From NCBI RefSeq assembly GCF_001891125.1, contig NZ_CP015247.1, positions 948,501-1,012,500 on the forward strand: a stretch of 64,000 bases of DNA. The letters run 5' to 3'. This document shows, in pieces, positions 1 to 9,420 of this stretch (positions are counted from its first letter, which is position 1; every line of letters starts with the position of its first letter). The notes under the pieces were generated by a model, which saw only the letters and a program-made list of their open reading frames with translations, made no database searches and was not told where the DNA came from. The DNA comes from Leuconostoc suionicum (GTDB lineage Bacteria; Bacillota; Bacilli; Lactobacillales; Lactobacillaceae). A program made the position numbers and the translations under genes.

Positions 1-718
1 TTCCACGGGCTGTATTGATTAAAATCACACCATCTTTCATTTTTGAGATAGTAGTCTTATTAATTAAATTAATCGTTTCTGGCGTTTGAACAACATGAAG
101 ACTAATAATATCCGCCTTTTGGAAAAGCTCATCTAAAGAAACTTGGTTTACCCATTTTTGGGGTGCAACACTAGGTCGATGATTATAAAAAATAACTTTC
201 ATTGAAAAAGCATTGGCTAATTCTGCCACTTTTTGAGCAATTCGACCATAACCAATGAGTCCTAATGTTTTACTTTTCAATTCAAATAGCGGTTTATCCC
301 AAAATGTAAAATCATCGACACTAGACCATTTCCCATCATGGACCAATTGGTTATGTAATCCAACTTGACCGGTTATTTCTAGTAATAATGAAAAGGTAAA
401 TTGCGCGACAGCATCCGTAGCATAAGTAGGCACATTGGTTACAATAATGTTGTGGTTGTTTGCACTATCAATATCGACAACGTCATAACCTGTTCCCATA
501 ATGCCAATATATTTTAACTGTGAAGCACGACTGATTACACTTTCATCTAGTGGGGTCTTATGTGTTATCACAACTTCCGCATCATCGATTCTCTGCAGAA
601 TTTCAGTGTCATTATCTACCGACGTACGGCTATAAACCTCAAAGTCGCCCAAACTTTTTAATGTTTCCCAATTTAAATCTTGATTGAGATCATAACCATC
701 TAAAAGTACAATTTTCAT
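1..718 (-). CDS. D-2-hydroxyacid dehydrogenase, C-terminus cut by window
   Basis: Reads leftward from an ATG at 718 and runs off the window, so about 239 residues of a family of 310-330 are seen. The product starts MKIVLLDGYDL, carries the Rossmann glycine motif LGLIGYGRIAQ in the middle, and the last visible residues are the family signature INTARG, whose Arg binds the substrate carboxylate. The N-terminus resembles glycerate/hydroxypyruvate reductases more than D-lactate dehydrogenases (inference). A GGAG ribosome-binding site lies about 8 nt before the ATG. The catalytic Glu and His lie outside the window. It is expected to be a cytosolic NAD(P)H-dependent reductase of a 2-oxoacid; the substrate cannot be fixed from sequence. 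Confidence 0.88.
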   Translation of the reverse strand, partial: MKIVLLDGYDLNQDLNWETLKSLGDFEVYSRTSVDNDTEILQRIDDAEVVITHKTPLDESVISRASQLKYIGIMGTGYDVVDIDSANNHNIIVTNVPTYATDAVAQFTFSLLLEITGQVGLHNQLVHDGKWSSVDDFTFWDKPLFELKSKTLGLIGYGRIAQKVAELANAFSMKVIFYNHRPSVAPQKWVNQVSLDELFQKADIISLHVVQTPETINLINKTTISKMKDGVILINTARG

Positions 719-1020
719 AACTTATATCTCCGATTCTTTAAGCCATTTGAATAGATCTTTTCCTACATGGATCTGAAAAGTGATTTAGCCATATTTTATC
801 ACTTATGACCTATTAACTATGATTTTTAAACTTGAAGACTAAGAACAGGGGATTGCCGTAAGAATTATTTCGTGAATATCAACACCGCGGGGTTTTGAGT
901 CCTTAACCGTGCTCAATTAAAATAAAGTGGTAAAATGAAACAAATGAGCGCTAATTGTTTGTTATCATCTGATTTTAGATGAAGTTCCGGCGCGGGTATT
1001 ATCATATAGGAGGAAACTAA

Positions 1021-1884
1021 ATGTCAAGGAATGAAGAAAAAGTTTGGCTTGTAACGGGTGGATCAACTGGATTTGGACGTAAATTAATTGAAGAATTAAT
1101 TGCAAAAAAGATTCCAGTCGTAGCTACCGCAAGAAATTTATCAGCATTTGATGATTTAGAAACGAATGCGGATGATTTACTACTTAAAGTACAACTGGAT
1201 GTCACAAACCAAGAACAAGTCAACAATGCTGTCCAGTCAACGCTCAATAAGTTTGGAAAAATTGATGTTCTGGTTAATAACGCTGGCTACGGATACTCTG
1301 GTTCGATTGAAGAATCAGATGAAACTGCAGTCCGCAAAATGTTTGAAGCAAATTTTTGGGGTGCTAGTGCGATGATTCGTGCAGTGTTACCAGCTATGAG
1401 AAAAAACAGATCAGGATTAATTATCAATGTCACATCAATAGGTGGTTTACTAGCGTTACCCACCTATGGATATTACAATGCAACCAAGCATGCCTTAGAA
1501 GGATTGGGTAAGGCGCTATCATTAGAAGTTGAACCTTTTGGTATTAAGGTAACAAATGTCGAGCCTGGTCCCTTTAGAACTGATTGGGCAGGCAGATCAC
1601 AATTTTCTGCAAAACATTCAATTAACGATTATGAAAATACGCCAGCAAGAATATCCGAGAAAACTTCACATGCCAGATCAGGCGAGCAAACTGGCTCTCC
1701 TGAACTAGCTGCAAAGGCATTTATTAAAATCGCTGCATCCGACAATCCACCTTTGCATTTTATTGCGGGTCAAAATGCTTTTAAACGCGAACAAGAAGAA
1801 ATTTCTAATATTCAACATGATATGCAAAAATGGCAAGAGGATTCAACCCATCTGGACTATGGTGACGAGACCTATTGGCAATAG
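1021..1884 (+). CDS. short-chain dehydrogenase/reductase (SDR)
   Basis: A 287-residue classical SDR. The cofactor loop TGGSTGFG is at residues 12-19, NNAG at 86-89, the catalytic Ser at about 139 and the YxxxK pair at Tyr152/Lys156, so the active site looks complete. The unusually long C-terminal part after the PGPFRT segment is typical of the SDR5-like oxidoreductases that many lactic acid bacteria carry. A strong AGGAGG site sits 6 nt before the ATG. The gene stands alone; the upstream neighbour is divergent. Cofactor and substrate (aldehyde, ketone or sugar derivative) cannot be decided. Confidence 0.93.
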   Translation: MSRNEEKVWLVTGGSTGFGRKLIEELIAKKIPVVATARNLSAFDDLETNADDLLLKVQLDVTNQEQVNNAVQSTLNKFGKIDVLVNNAGYGYSGSIEESDETAVRKMFEANFWGASAMIRAVLPAMRKNRSGLIINVTSIGGLLALPTYGYYNATKHALEGLGKALSLEVEPFGIKVTNVEPGPFRTDWAGRSQFSAKHSINDYENTPARISEKTSHARSGEQTGSPELAAKAFIKIAASDNPPLHFIAGQNAFKREQEEISNIQHDMQKWQEDSTHLDYGDETYWQ

Positions 1885-1900
1885 GTGGGAAGAGTGTTAA

Positions 1901-2026
1901 CAGACCGTTATTTTTGAAGAAGTTGGGGATTATTTTGAAGTTGATCGAAAAAATTTTACGTTTGAATCCGATAAATGGATAAACAAAGAAGTTTATCGCT
2001 ATAACTTACATGAAAATAATTTATAA
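1901..2026 (+). pseudogene. short unidentified gene remnant
   Basis: Between the SDR gene and the terminator there is an open stretch of 41 codons with sensible protein composition (…IFEEVGDYFEVDRKNF…) but no start codon and no ribosome-binding site. It looks like the 3' end of a lost gene. I do not recognise the family. The rest of 1885-2233 holds only the terminator listed separately and an AT-rich leader. Confidence 0.35.
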
Positions 2027-2069
2027 CAACTGTTTAGATTCAAAATCATAAGAGTTACTTAAATGGCCT

Positions 2070-2093
2070 ATCCTGATTATCAGGATTTTTTTA
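2070..2093 (+). terminator. intrinsic terminator
   Basis: The arms ATCCTGAT and ATCAGGAT form a hairpin followed directly by a run of seven T and then TATTTT. It would end transcription from the SDR gene and the remnant behind it. Confidence 0.8.
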
Positions 2094-2233
2094 TTTTACG
2101 AACAATTACATTTTTGTTGTTACAATGAATACTTTCTTCCATGCGATGGCCTCTTAGCGTCTGAAATGGTGCTATAATTACACTTAATATTATTTTTATG
2201 ACATAATCATGGGTTAGAAAGCGTAAAACCGTA

Positions 2234-2857
2234 ATGAAAAAACTATTACTGACTGCTTACGGGTTCTCAACAGATAAAATCAAACGTGCTGCACTAGGAT
2301 TGCTTAATATAGAACATTCTAGTAAAGCATGTATTATATCTACTTCTAGGCCAAAAGAAAAAGAGAAACATCCACAAATGCAACAAATCAGAAATGACTT
2401 ATTAGAATTTAGACTAGATCAGGTTGATTTTCTTGATGTGGAGTTTGAAAATGCCAATAAACTATATGACTATGACTTGATATTTTTGAATGGAGGTTAT
2501 CCATTTTATCTATTACATTTCTTGAAAAAAAGTGGTGCTGATTATATTTTAAAAGACATTAGTAGGACTGGTGTTCCAGTTTTTGGGCTAAGTGCTGGAT
2601 CGATTGTAATGGGGCCTTCCATCGAATATTTGCAATATCTTTATCCAGAGGAAAACCAATTTAATGATACAGATTTAACAGGTTTGAACTTAACAAGTAC
2701 TACAATTTTCCCGCATTTCAAAGAAATGTTAACGCGTGATGCTGATATTGACAAAAAATTAACTTCGTATGAAAATACAACTGGAATCAAAATTACGAGG
2801 CTTAATAATGATCAAGCTTTATCGTGTCATTGCAAAAATAAAGTCCTGATTAGTTGA
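2234..2857 (+). CDS. peptidase S51-like / type 1 glutamine amidotransferase-like protein
   Basis: A 207-residue protein with the S51 (dipeptidase E/cyanophycinase-like) layout: a GGYPFYLL turn at 87-94 and the nucleophile elbow GLSAGS with Ser120. Members with a full triad cleave Asp-X dipeptides; many lactic acid bacterial homologues are uncharacterised. The C-terminal half with the expected His and Glu is less clearly conserved, so activity is not certain. The ribosome-binding site is weak (GAAAG about 9 nt upstream), but the N-terminal MKKLLLTAYG beta strand fits the family start. It stands alone between a terminator and an intergenic leader. Confidence 0.8.
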   Translation: MKKLLLTAYGFSTDKIKRAALGLLNIEHSSKACIISTSRPKEKEKHPQMQQIRNDLLEFRLDQVDFLDVEFENANKLYDYDLIFLNGGYPFYLLHFLKKSGADYILKDISRTGVPVFGLSAGSIVMGPSIEYLQYLYPEENQFNDTDLTGLNLTSTTIFPHFKEMLTRDADIDKKLTSYENTTGIKITRLNNDQALSCHCKNKVLIS

Positions 2858-3048
2858 ATATCAAATCGGAAACTTTATACATTAAATAATGATTTAATCT
2901 CAAAATCCTAACTTTTCTAAGGAATAGCGGAATAAGGGTTGTGCTGAAAAAATGCGGATACGATCAATACAGAACTTAAATCATTAATTGACAATTCACT
3001 ATCATCCATTTAAACTTTACTTATAAATAATAAGTTGAGGGAAAGAAT

Positions 3049-3699
3049 TTGTTCAGTAGAAAACTAAGATCGTATTCTTTTCGTCTTTGTCTGTCTATTG
3101 TTGGCACTGTTATCATTGCCTTTGGGATTGTTTTATTCCGTTTGGCGAACATAGGCATTGATCCAGCGACAGCAGCAGATGTTGGTATCTCAGATACCTT
3201 CCATTGGAATTTAGGAAACTACCAGCTTGCATTTAATGCACTATTGTTCTTTGGCGTTTTGTTTTTCGATCAAACACAGTTTGGCATCGGAACATTAATC
3301 AATATGTCGTTACCAGGATACATTATTGCTTATTTTACACCGAAGTTTGAACCTATAGTTGGGCGTTGGTTTGGAAGCTTTTTTTATCTTGAAAACATAT
3401 TTTTATTTGCTATTGGTATGTTTTTATTTTCATTGGGAATTGGCATATATACAAGTGTAAATCTTGGTGTTTCCCCGTACGATGCTGTTGCACCATTGTT
3501 TAACAAAAAGAAATGGGCTAGTTATCGTCTGACAAGGTCTGTTCAAGATTTATTCTTTTTTGTAGTTGCCATTATATTTGGTGGGCCACTGGGTATTGGA
3601 ACTTTGTTGATTGCCACGTTAACTGGCTATATTGTACAATACTGGCGTCAGCTATTTAAAAAAATAAAACGCCACATACAAAAAACGCACAGCTTTTAG
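3049..3699 (+). CDS. YczE/YitT-like integral membrane protein
   Basis: A 216-residue polytopic protein with about five hydrophobic helices and duplicated glycine-rich loops (NIGIDPATAADVG near 34-46 and NLGVSPYDAVAP near 137-148), which is the hallmark of the YczE/YyaS family. The two repeats suggest an internal duplication. Start is TTG at 3049, supported by GAGGG 9 nt upstream; no ATG alternative fits. The tail is strongly basic (KKIKRHIQK), so the C-terminus is probably cytoplasmic. Family function is unknown. It is a single-gene unit closed by a hairpin that overlaps its stop codon. Confidence 0.85.
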   Translation: MFSRKLRSYSFRLCLSIVGTVIIAFGIVLFRLANIGIDPATAADVGISDTFHWNLGNYQLAFNALLFFGVLFFDQTQFGIGTLINMSLPGYIIAYFTPKFEPIVGRWFGSFFYLENIFLFAIGMFLFSLGIGIYTSVNLGVSPYDAVAPLFNKKKWASYRLTRSVQDLFFFVVAIIFGGPLGIGTLLIATLTGYIVQYWRQLFKKIKRHIQKTHSF

Positions 3700-3712
3700 T
3701 TGTGCGTTTCGT
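3683..3712 (+). terminator. hairpin overlapping the end of the yczE-like gene
   Basis: Perfect 9-bp arms AAACGCACA (3683-3691) and TGTGCGTTT (3701-3709) flank a 9-nt loop containing the stop codon. The T tract is short, so termination may be partial. Confidence 0.6.
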
Positions 3713-3741
3713 CATTCAAAAATTAAATACAATTTATCCTC

Positions 3742-3770
3742 TTGCCAAACAGAACGTTTGTTCGTATAAT
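3742..3770 (+). promoter_or_regulatory. SOS promoter with LexA box
   Basis: A near-consensus sigma-A promoter, TTGCCA (3742-3747), 17-bp spacer, TATAAT (3765-3770). The spacer contains GAACGTTTGTTC at 3752-3763, a perfect match to the Gram-positive LexA core GAAC-N4-GTTC. LexA bound here would block RNA polymerase, so the following polymerase operon should be induced by DNA damage. Confidence 0.88.
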
Positions 3771-3802
3771 GAATTATACAGCTTTTGTTTTGGAGACAGC
3801 AT

Positions 3803-5125
3803 ATGGTAAACAAGCAGAAAATTGAATACAACTACACGCAAGAGGAACGACGTGTGATATTTATGATTGATTCTAAAAGCTTTTATGCCAGTGTTGAGTG
3901 TGTGGAACGTAACTACAATCCATTAAAAGCATTACTTGTTGTGATGTCAGAACAAGAAAATACCAACGGCGGTTTAGTCTTGGCATCTTCACCAATGGCC
4001 AAGAAAAAATTAGGTATTAGTAATGTTACGCGTCAACGAGATATTCCTGTATGTAATGAATTAGTCATTGCTATCCCAAGAATGAATCTTTATATTCAAG
4101 AAAACTTACGAATTAACAACATCTATCGGCAATATACTGATGATGCGCACTTATTACCATATTCCGTTGATGAATCTATCCTTGATATGACGCATTCTTG
4201 GCGTCTTTTTGGAAAAACACCGGAGGAAGTTGCTTTTAAGATACAAAAGCAAGTACGGGCAGAAACAGGCATCTACTTAACTGTTGGCATTGGTGATTCA
4301 CCGGTTTTAGCTAAATTAGCGCTTGATATTGAAGCCAAACATGCTAAGAATCTGACAGGAATCTGGCATTATGAAGATGTGTCACGGAAGCTATGGCCGA
4401 TTACTAAACTAACTGATGTTTGGAGTATTGGCGCACGAACTGCCCGTAAGCTAAATTTGATGGGTATTCACTCAATGTATGACTTATCTCATCAAGATCC
4501 ATATCTATTTCGTTCGAAACTGGGATTAATGGGTGAGCAATTGTTAGCTTTGTCTTGGGGTATTGACCGATCTGATCTGACTGAAACAATCAGGCCCAAA
4601 AATAAATCATATAGTAATTCTCAAGTTTTACCACGTGATTACAGCCAACGAGCAGAGATTGAAATCGTGATTCGAGAAATGGCGGATCAAGTTGCCACAA
4701 GAATCCGTGCCCATCAAAAGCAAGCTTGCTTAGTAAGCTTGTTTATTGGTTATTCCTTTTCTGAAAGTGAGAAACGAGAATCACATGGCTTTAGAAAACA
4801 ATGTCGTATTAGTCCTACCAACGATACCAATACATTAATGACTGTTATGATCAACCTCTTCAGAAAGTACTGGCGAGGCGAGATTATTAGACACATCGGG
4901 ATTGATTACGGTGGCCTAGTTGATGATACTGGAGTACAGCTTAATCTTTTTGAACAGCCTGAACACATCCTTAAAACAAACAAAATTGATCAAGTTGTCG
5001 ACGAAATTCGTCAACGTTTTGGTACTACAGCTTTGATGCGAGCTATGTCTAAAGAAGTCGGTGGAACAGCCATTAACCGAGCTAGTTTGGTTGGCGGACA
5101 CAACGGAGGCAACAGTTATGACTGA
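3803..5125 (+). CDS. Y-family translesion DNA polymerase (UmuC/UvrX-like)
   Basis: A 440-residue Y-family polymerase. The palm carries the catalytic acidic residues: MIDSKSFYASVE with Asp23 and YSVDES with Asp123/Glu124. A helix-hairpin-helix thumb and little-finger domain follow. QLNLF at 379-383 is a textbook beta-clamp binding motif. The ATG at 3803 is chosen because GGAGA lies 6 nt before it; the in-frame TTG further up has no such site. The gene opens a three-gene operon with 8-nt and 4-nt overlaps, and the LexA box upstream makes it an SOS gene for lesion bypass and damage-induced mutagenesis. Confidence 0.94.
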   Translation: MVNKQKIEYNYTQEERRVIFMIDSKSFYASVECVERNYNPLKALLVVMSEQENTNGGLVLASSPMAKKKLGISNVTRQRDIPVCNELVIAIPRMNLYIQENLRINNIYRQYTDDAHLLPYSVDESILDMTHSWRLFGKTPEEVAFKIQKQVRAETGIYLTVGIGDSPVLAKLALDIEAKHAKNLTGIWHYEDVSRKLWPITKLTDVWSIGARTARKLNLMGIHSMYDLSHQDPYLFRSKLGLMGEQLLALSWGIDRSDLTETIRPKNKSYSNSQVLPRDYSQRAEIEIVIREMADQVATRIRAHQKQACLVSLFIGYSFSESEKRESHGFRKQCRISPTNDTNTLMTVMINLFRKYWRGEIIRHIGIDYGGLVDDTGVQLNLFEQPEHILKTNKIDQVVDEIRQRFGTTALMRAMSKEVGGTAINRASLVGGHNGGNSYD

Positions 5126-5489
5126 CAATGATGATTTCACTACGATAATCAATCGCTATTTCCAAAACGATTACCGAGAACGAGGGAAAATTAAATGGAA
5201 CGGCTACTTTCTGTCTGACCACACTTCTTCTTTAACCAAAGAGGGCATTCAACGAAGTGCAATAACTAAGAAATTACCCGCAATATCACTAAATGATGCG
5301 CAAGATATTTTACGACACGCTTCTGCTAATTATCATGCCGTAACCGTTCAACAAAATATTAAAGATAACGAAGGAAATCTGATTCCTAATGTGACTGGTT
5401 TAATAAATGGTTTTTCCGAATTAGGTGTCTATGTGGACCACCAATTCATAGCCTTTGAAGATATTAGAACAGTGGTAAGAAAAAAATGA
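5118..5489 (+). CDS. YolD-like protein
   Basis: A 123-residue protein overlapping the polymerase gene by 8 nt, preceded by GGAGG. Residues near the N-terminus read RGKIKWNGYFLSDHTSSL, matching the YolD-family pattern (RG.IKW…L.EH…L). YolD proteins are regularly encoded beside UmuC-type polymerases in Firmicutes and are thought to help or regulate them; the mechanism is not settled. Translation coupling with the polymerase indicates fixed stoichiometry. Family membership is good, function is by association. Confidence 0.72.
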   Translation: MTDNDDFTTIINRYFQNDYRERGKIKWNGYFLSDHTSSLTKEGIQRSAITKKLPAISLNDAQDILRHASANYHAVTVQQNIKDNEGNLIPNVTGLINGFSELGVYVDHQFIAFEDIRTVVRKK

Positions 5490-5737
5490 ATCCAATTGAA
5501 AATATTATCGCAGAGATTAATTCTTTATTCACTAAACAACCTAATACTATTTATGAAGTACGATTGGTTAATCAACGATATGCTAAAAAAGTTAATGTGT
5601 TCTTTGAATATTATCGGATTGGACATGCGACTCATTCACAGCAGATTGCTCGTTTAAATGATGAGTACCGATCTCAAATACCAGAGTTAGCGACAATGAT
5701 TCATCAGGCTACTGGCCTGACGGTTAACACCAACTAA
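5486..5737 (+). CDS. small conserved-type protein in the SOS operon
   Basis: An 83-residue soluble protein starting in an ATGA overlap with the YolD-like gene, so translationally coupled. It has no recognisable motif; composition suggests a helix, a beta strand region (YEVRLVNQRYAKKVNVFFEY) and a second helix. Third genes of this size occur behind umuC-yolD in lactic acid bacteria (general knowledge, not checked). A role in the damage response is inferred from position only. No clear terminator follows before the pyruvate oxidase leader. Confidence 0.72.
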   Translation: MNPIENIIAEINSLFTKQPNTIYEVRLVNQRYAKKVNVFFEYYRIGHATHSQQIARLNDEYRSQIPELATMIHQATGLTVNTN

Positions 5738-5955
5738 TTTATTCTAATTTATTCGTGAATTAATTATCATCTAAAGTTGTTTTTAGATTCAGTATGCGTT
5801 ATACTATTCGTCTTATAAACACTTCAGCCTTGGTAGATAGGGTGATTGCAATAATTAATTGAATAATGTTTGCTCCTTCAAATCTGAGTATTACTGTTAG
5901 TTACTTCACTAATTTGATATTCTATCCTAGTTGATATACAATTTAGTTATCATGA

Positions 5956-5969
5956 TAAAAGCGCTTACA
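5956..5969 (+). promoter_or_regulatory. cre-like site before pyruvate oxidase
   Basis: The reverse strand reads TGTAAGCGCTTTTA, one mismatch from the CcpA consensus TGWAANCGNTNWCA. A second overlapping cre-like half lies at 5966-5979. Placed about 30 nt before the start codon, CcpA binding would act as a roadblock, as is known for pox genes of lactobacilli. Confidence 0.55.
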
Positions 5970-6000
5970 ACGTTTTCATTTTTAGGAGGCCAAGGTTAGA

Positions 6001-7821
6001 ATGTCAGATAAAAAAATATCAGCTGGATTAGCAGCTTTGAAGGTCATGGAAGGATGGGGTGTTCATACTGTATATGGTATTCCTTCCGGAACATTAAGCG
6101 GATTGATGGATGCCATGGGACATCCTGAAAATAATATTAAGTTTTTGCAAGTTAAACATGAAGAAGTTGCCGCAATGGCTGCCGTGATGCAATGGAAATT
6201 CGGTGGAAAATTAGGCGTCGCTGTCGGATCAGGCGGCCCGGGGGCTACTCACTTGATTAATGGCTTGTATGATGCAGCTATGGATAATACGCCCGTATTA
6301 GCAATTTTAGGGTCAAAGCCAGTTCGTGAATTAAATATGGATTCATTCCAAGAATTAAATCAAAATCCAATGTATGAAAGTATCGCTGTTTACAATCGTC
6401 GCGTAGCTACTGCCGAACAATTGCCTCATTTGGTTGATGATGCAATCCGTACGGCGATTGCCAAGCGTGGTGTGGCTGTTCTTGAAGTACCTGCAGATTT
6501 TGGATTTTCACAAATTGATGCTAATTCAATTTATTCAACACCACTGTATTCATCAGGCCCAAAGTATAAAGAATACAAATCAGCACCTGTCGATAAGGCT
6601 GATATTGATGCTGCTGTTGAACTATTAAACCAAGCAAAACAACCAGTTATTTATGCTGGTGTGGGTACCATGGGTCATGGCTCAGCCGTACAAGCGTTAT
6701 CTCGCAAAATAAAGGCGCCCATTATCACGACTGGTAAAAACTTTGAAACTTTTGATTGGGACTTTGAGGCCTTTGCAGGTTCAAATTTCCGAGTAGGGTG
6801 GAAGCCAGCCAACGAAGCCGTTCTCGAAGCAGATACTGTACTATTTGTTGGAACAAACTTTCCATTTTCAGAAGTTGAAGGGTCATTCCGTAACGTTGAC
6901 AAGTTTATCCAAATAGATAACAATCCTGCAATGCTAGGTAAACGCCACCAAAATGATGTGGCCATTCTCGGTGATGCTGGTGAAGCAATTGATGAAATAC
7001 TTGCCAAGGTTTCCTCGGTTTCAGAATCACCTTGGTGGCAGGCTAACATTAAAAATATACAGAACTGGCGCGATTATATGACCAAACTTGAAAAAAAGAC
7101 CGAGGGAGACCTACAAGCTTACCAAGTTTATAACGCAATTAATGAGCATGCAGCGGAAAACGCCATTTTCTCAATTGATGTTGGTAACGTAACACAGCTA
7201 TCAGTTCGTCATTTGCACATGACACCTAAAAATATGTGGCGCACGTCACCATTGTTTGCGTCAATGGGTATTGGTCTACCGGGAGGTATTGGTGCAAAAA
7301 ACACTTATCCAGATCGTCAAGTTTGGAATTTGATAGGTGATGGTGCCTTTTCGATGACTTATCCAGATGTTGTGACAAATGTTCGTTATAATTTACCAGT
7401 TATCAATGTTGTATTTACCAATACGGAATATGGCTTCATCAAAAATAAGTACGAAGATACTAACACCTACAACTTCGGCGTTGACTTTACAGATGTTGAT
7501 TATGCCAAAATAGCCGAAGCCCAAGGGGCGATTGGATTGACAGTAAGTCGCATTGAAGATATTGATCATGTTGTTCAGGAAGCGCTGAGCTATTATGATA
7601 AAGGACGTGTCGTGGTGATTGATGCAAAAATCACTAAGGATCGTCCCATTCCTGTTGAAACATTGAAGTTAGATAAAAGTTTGTACAGTGCAGAAACTGT
7701 TAATGCTTATAAAGAAAAATACGAAGCGCAAGAGCTCGTCCCATTTCGTGAATATTTGGAAGCAGAGGGACTAACTTCAAAGTATATTAAAGACAATAAT
7801 GACAATAAGTACAGTTTCTAG
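6001..7821 (+). CDS. pox: pyruvate oxidase
   Basis: A 606-residue ThDP- and FAD-dependent oxidase converting pyruvate, phosphate and O2 to acetyl phosphate, CO2 and H2O2. The N-terminal PYR domain has the activating glutamate in KHEEVAA (about 52-58) and [13 protein letters not shown]; the central domain binds FAD; the C-terminal PP domain has the ThDP motif GDG at 446-448 with Asn474, the expected 27-residue spacing. Length fits the family (about 600). Consensus AGGAGG precedes the ATG. The cre-like site upstream predicts carbon catabolite control. It would give extra ATP through acetate kinase under aeration. Confidence 0.94.
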   Translation: MSDKKISAGLAALKVMEGWGVHTVYGIPSGTLSGLMDAMGHPENNIKFLQVKHEEVAAMAAVMQWKFGGKLGVAVGSGGPGATHLINGLYDAAMDNTPVLAILGSKPVRELNMDSFQELNQNPMYESIAVYNRRVATAEQLPHLVDDAIRTAIAKRGVAVLEVPADFGFSQIDANSIYSTPLYSSGPKYKEYKSAPVDKADIDAAVELLNQAKQPVIYAGVGTMGHGSAVQALSRKIKAPIITTGKNFETFDWDFEAFAGSNFRVGWKPANEAVLEADTVLFVGTNFPFSEVEGSFRNVDKFIQIDNNPAMLGKRHQNDVAILGDAGEAIDEILAKVSSVSESPWWQANIKNIQNWRDYMTKLEKKTEGDLQAYQVYNAINEHAAENAIFSIDVGNVTQLSVRHLHMTPKNMWRTSPLFASMGIGLPGGIGAKNTYPDRQVWNLIGDGAFSMTYPDVVTNVRYNLPVINVVFTNTEYGFIKNKYEDTNTYNFGVDFTDVDYAKIAEAQGAIGLTVSRIEDIDHVVQEALSYYDKGRVVVIDAKITKDRPIPVETLKLDKSLYSAETVNAYKEKYEAQELVPFREYLEAEGLTSKYIKDNNDNKYSF

Positions 7822-7906
7822 TAAGATACTTTTTGATGTATAAATGCATTTTGTTTATACTTTGCAATCACCAATCCAATCTATAATTCTAACTAGTATG
7901 TATCAT

Positions 7907-7935
7907 TTGACAAAATTTATAGATGATACTATAAC
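7907..7935 (+). promoter_or_regulatory. promoter of hsp20
   Basis: TTGACA (7907-7912) and TATAAC (7930-7935) are separated by exactly 17 bp. No clear CIRCE element or CtsR tandem box is visible around it. Confidence 0.75.
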
Positions 7936-7973
7936 ATAGTTGTAGACATAAAGAATTTGATGGAGGTGTAAAT

Positions 7974-8396
7974 ATGTCAAACAATTTAATGCAACGTTTT
8001 AGTTCTGATGATATTTTTGATTTTATGAATCAGGCTATGCATCCTTGGGCCGATCAACGTTTATTACCAAAGTCGATCAAGACTGATGTGATTGAGAAAG
8101 ATGATCGTTTCACAGTTATCGCAGAATTAGCTGGGGTAAACAAAGACGACATCAACATTGATTACAAGAATGACCAACTTTTGATTAGTGCTAAACGTGA
8201 TGAATTCAAGGATCACACTGATCATGACGGTAATATTTTGCAGAGTGAACGGACCTACGGATCTGTTTCCCGTGCTTACTACTTACCAGGGGTGGACTCG
8301 AGCAAAATTACAGCAAAATTCGCAGATGGTGAATTGCGTGTTGAATTGCCTAAGCAAGCAACTGAACAATCAAGTACTAATATTAAGATTGACTAA
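7974..8396 (+). CDS. hsp20: small heat-shock protein, Hsp20/alpha-crystallin family
   Basis: A 140-residue sHSP. The alpha-crystallin domain spans about residues 33-130, beginning KTDVIEKDDRFTVIAELAGV and ending with the strand FADGELRVELPK that carries the conserved (A/G)-x-L-x-V motif. It is close in size and sequence style to the membrane-associated Lo18-type sHSPs of Leuconostoc and Oenococcus (family knowledge). These proteins are ATP-independent holdases induced by heat, acid or ethanol. TGGAGGTG lies 7 nt before the ATG; a strong promoter precedes it and a bidirectional terminator follows, so it is monocistronic. Confidence 0.93.
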   Translation: MSNNLMQRFSSDDIFDFMNQAMHPWADQRLLPKSIKTDVIEKDDRFTVIAELAGVNKDDINIDYKNDQLLISAKRDEFKDHTDHDGNILQSERTYGSVSRAYYLPGVDSSKITAKFADGELRVELPKQATEQSSTNIKID

Positions 8397-8474
8397 TCTA
8401 TAGCTCGGTGTTTCTGGCTGCAAATTGATTAATTCGTCCTTTGTATTAGCCATTTGTGCATTAATTGATACAAG

Positions 8475-8510
8475 TACAAAAAGCTCATCCTGATGGGTGA
8501 GCTTTTTGTA
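8475..8510. terminator. bidirectional terminator between hsp20 and convergent remnant
   Basis: A 16-bp stem, TACAAAAAGCTCATCC paired with GGGTGAGCTTTTTGTA around a TGAT loop. The A/T-rich outer stem gives a U tract on both strands. Confidence 0.85.
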
Positions 8511-8552
8511 TTGGGTTATTATATTTTTATATTGGGCATCAACTTTTATGAC

Positions 8553-9032
8553 TTATTGGATGCCTTCTAAAGTTCCAAATATAGGTGTATCACCATCACT
8601 CATTTTTATAACTTGATTTATTGTTGAATTGTGATTCAAAATATCCGCTAATGTTGCGCCAACATTTTGAATTGAATTCTTCGTTCGCGCCTTATCATTT
8701 AAGCTAATTTTATTGGCCCCCGGTATGTTTACGAGTTCAGTTGCTTGTAAAATCGTATAATTAAGTTTCGTTTGTTTCACAAGATAATTGTCCGCAAAAA
8801 ATTTAGCGATATTATAATTCATCAAATCAGCCATGGCTGGACTATGCCATTTATTAGGTTCAAGCGAATATGCCGAGCTCAGCATGATATATCTAGAAAT
8901 GCCATTCGATTCAGCTATTTTCATCGATTTGACTGCACCAAAAGCATCTGTTTGTAACAAGTCTTTATTGCGCGATCCGGCTACAAATAAATTGCGTCTT
9001 TGAACATAACTTACTATATGTGAGTGTAACAT
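8553..9032 (-). pseudogene. NAD(P)-binding NmrA/SDR-type gene, 5' truncated
   Basis: The 159-codon frame matches only the middle and C-terminal part of atypical SDRs of about 210 residues: VAGSRNKDLLQTDAFGAVKSM is the segment after the third beta strand, followed by RYIMLSSAYS (catalytic Ser) and the C-terminal GDTPI. The N-terminal Rossmann fold with its GxxGxxG loop is missing, replaced by an unrelated MLHSHIVSYVQ stretch. No ribosome-binding site precedes the apparent start. A deletion joint near 9000 is likely. It cannot bind cofactor normally, so I call it a pseudogene. Confidence 0.7.
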
Positions 9033-9420
9033 AATTTATTTTTTTGTGTTGCTAAGCACTTTCATTTAGAAAATGAATAACTGGCCTAAGGATTAAATAC
9101 GGTGTTCATTTTGGAAAGAGCGATAAAAAGATTTTGTGAATGGCTTTGAGGACGAAACAATTTTATAATACTATGCCCCCAAAATAGATGATGGTTTTTC
9201 CCTTACATATAGATAGTTACCACTTACATTTACGCATCAACCTGTCGTCAAGTGTTTTTACCTCTTGTCGTAATTCTTATCTCAACAGTTATATTTTTCA
9301 GTATGATATTGAGTGTTGAAAGATATTTCTAATGTAGAAATTTTGTTGATTCGATTTGTTTGCTGTGTGAATTGTTATTTCATACTAACTAAAATTTATG
9401 TAAAGAAGGGAAGTATCATC
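9033..9420. other. intergenic region without recognised gene
   Basis: About 390 bases of AT-rich sequence between the truncated SDR remnant and the DUF6622-like gene. Stop codons occur in all frames and I find no convincing gene, RNA structure or repeat. It probably contains the leader of the gene at 9421 and the debris left by the deletion that truncated the SDR gene. Confidence 0.5.

Noticed and set aside
1017-1247. Antisense 76-codon frame in the SDR gene
   Set aside because: Lies wholly within a well-supported gene on the other strand and has no ribosome-binding site.
7822-7860. Possible terminator behind pyruvate oxidase
   Set aside because: A weak GTATAAA/TTTATAC pairing exists but without a T tract; not convincing.
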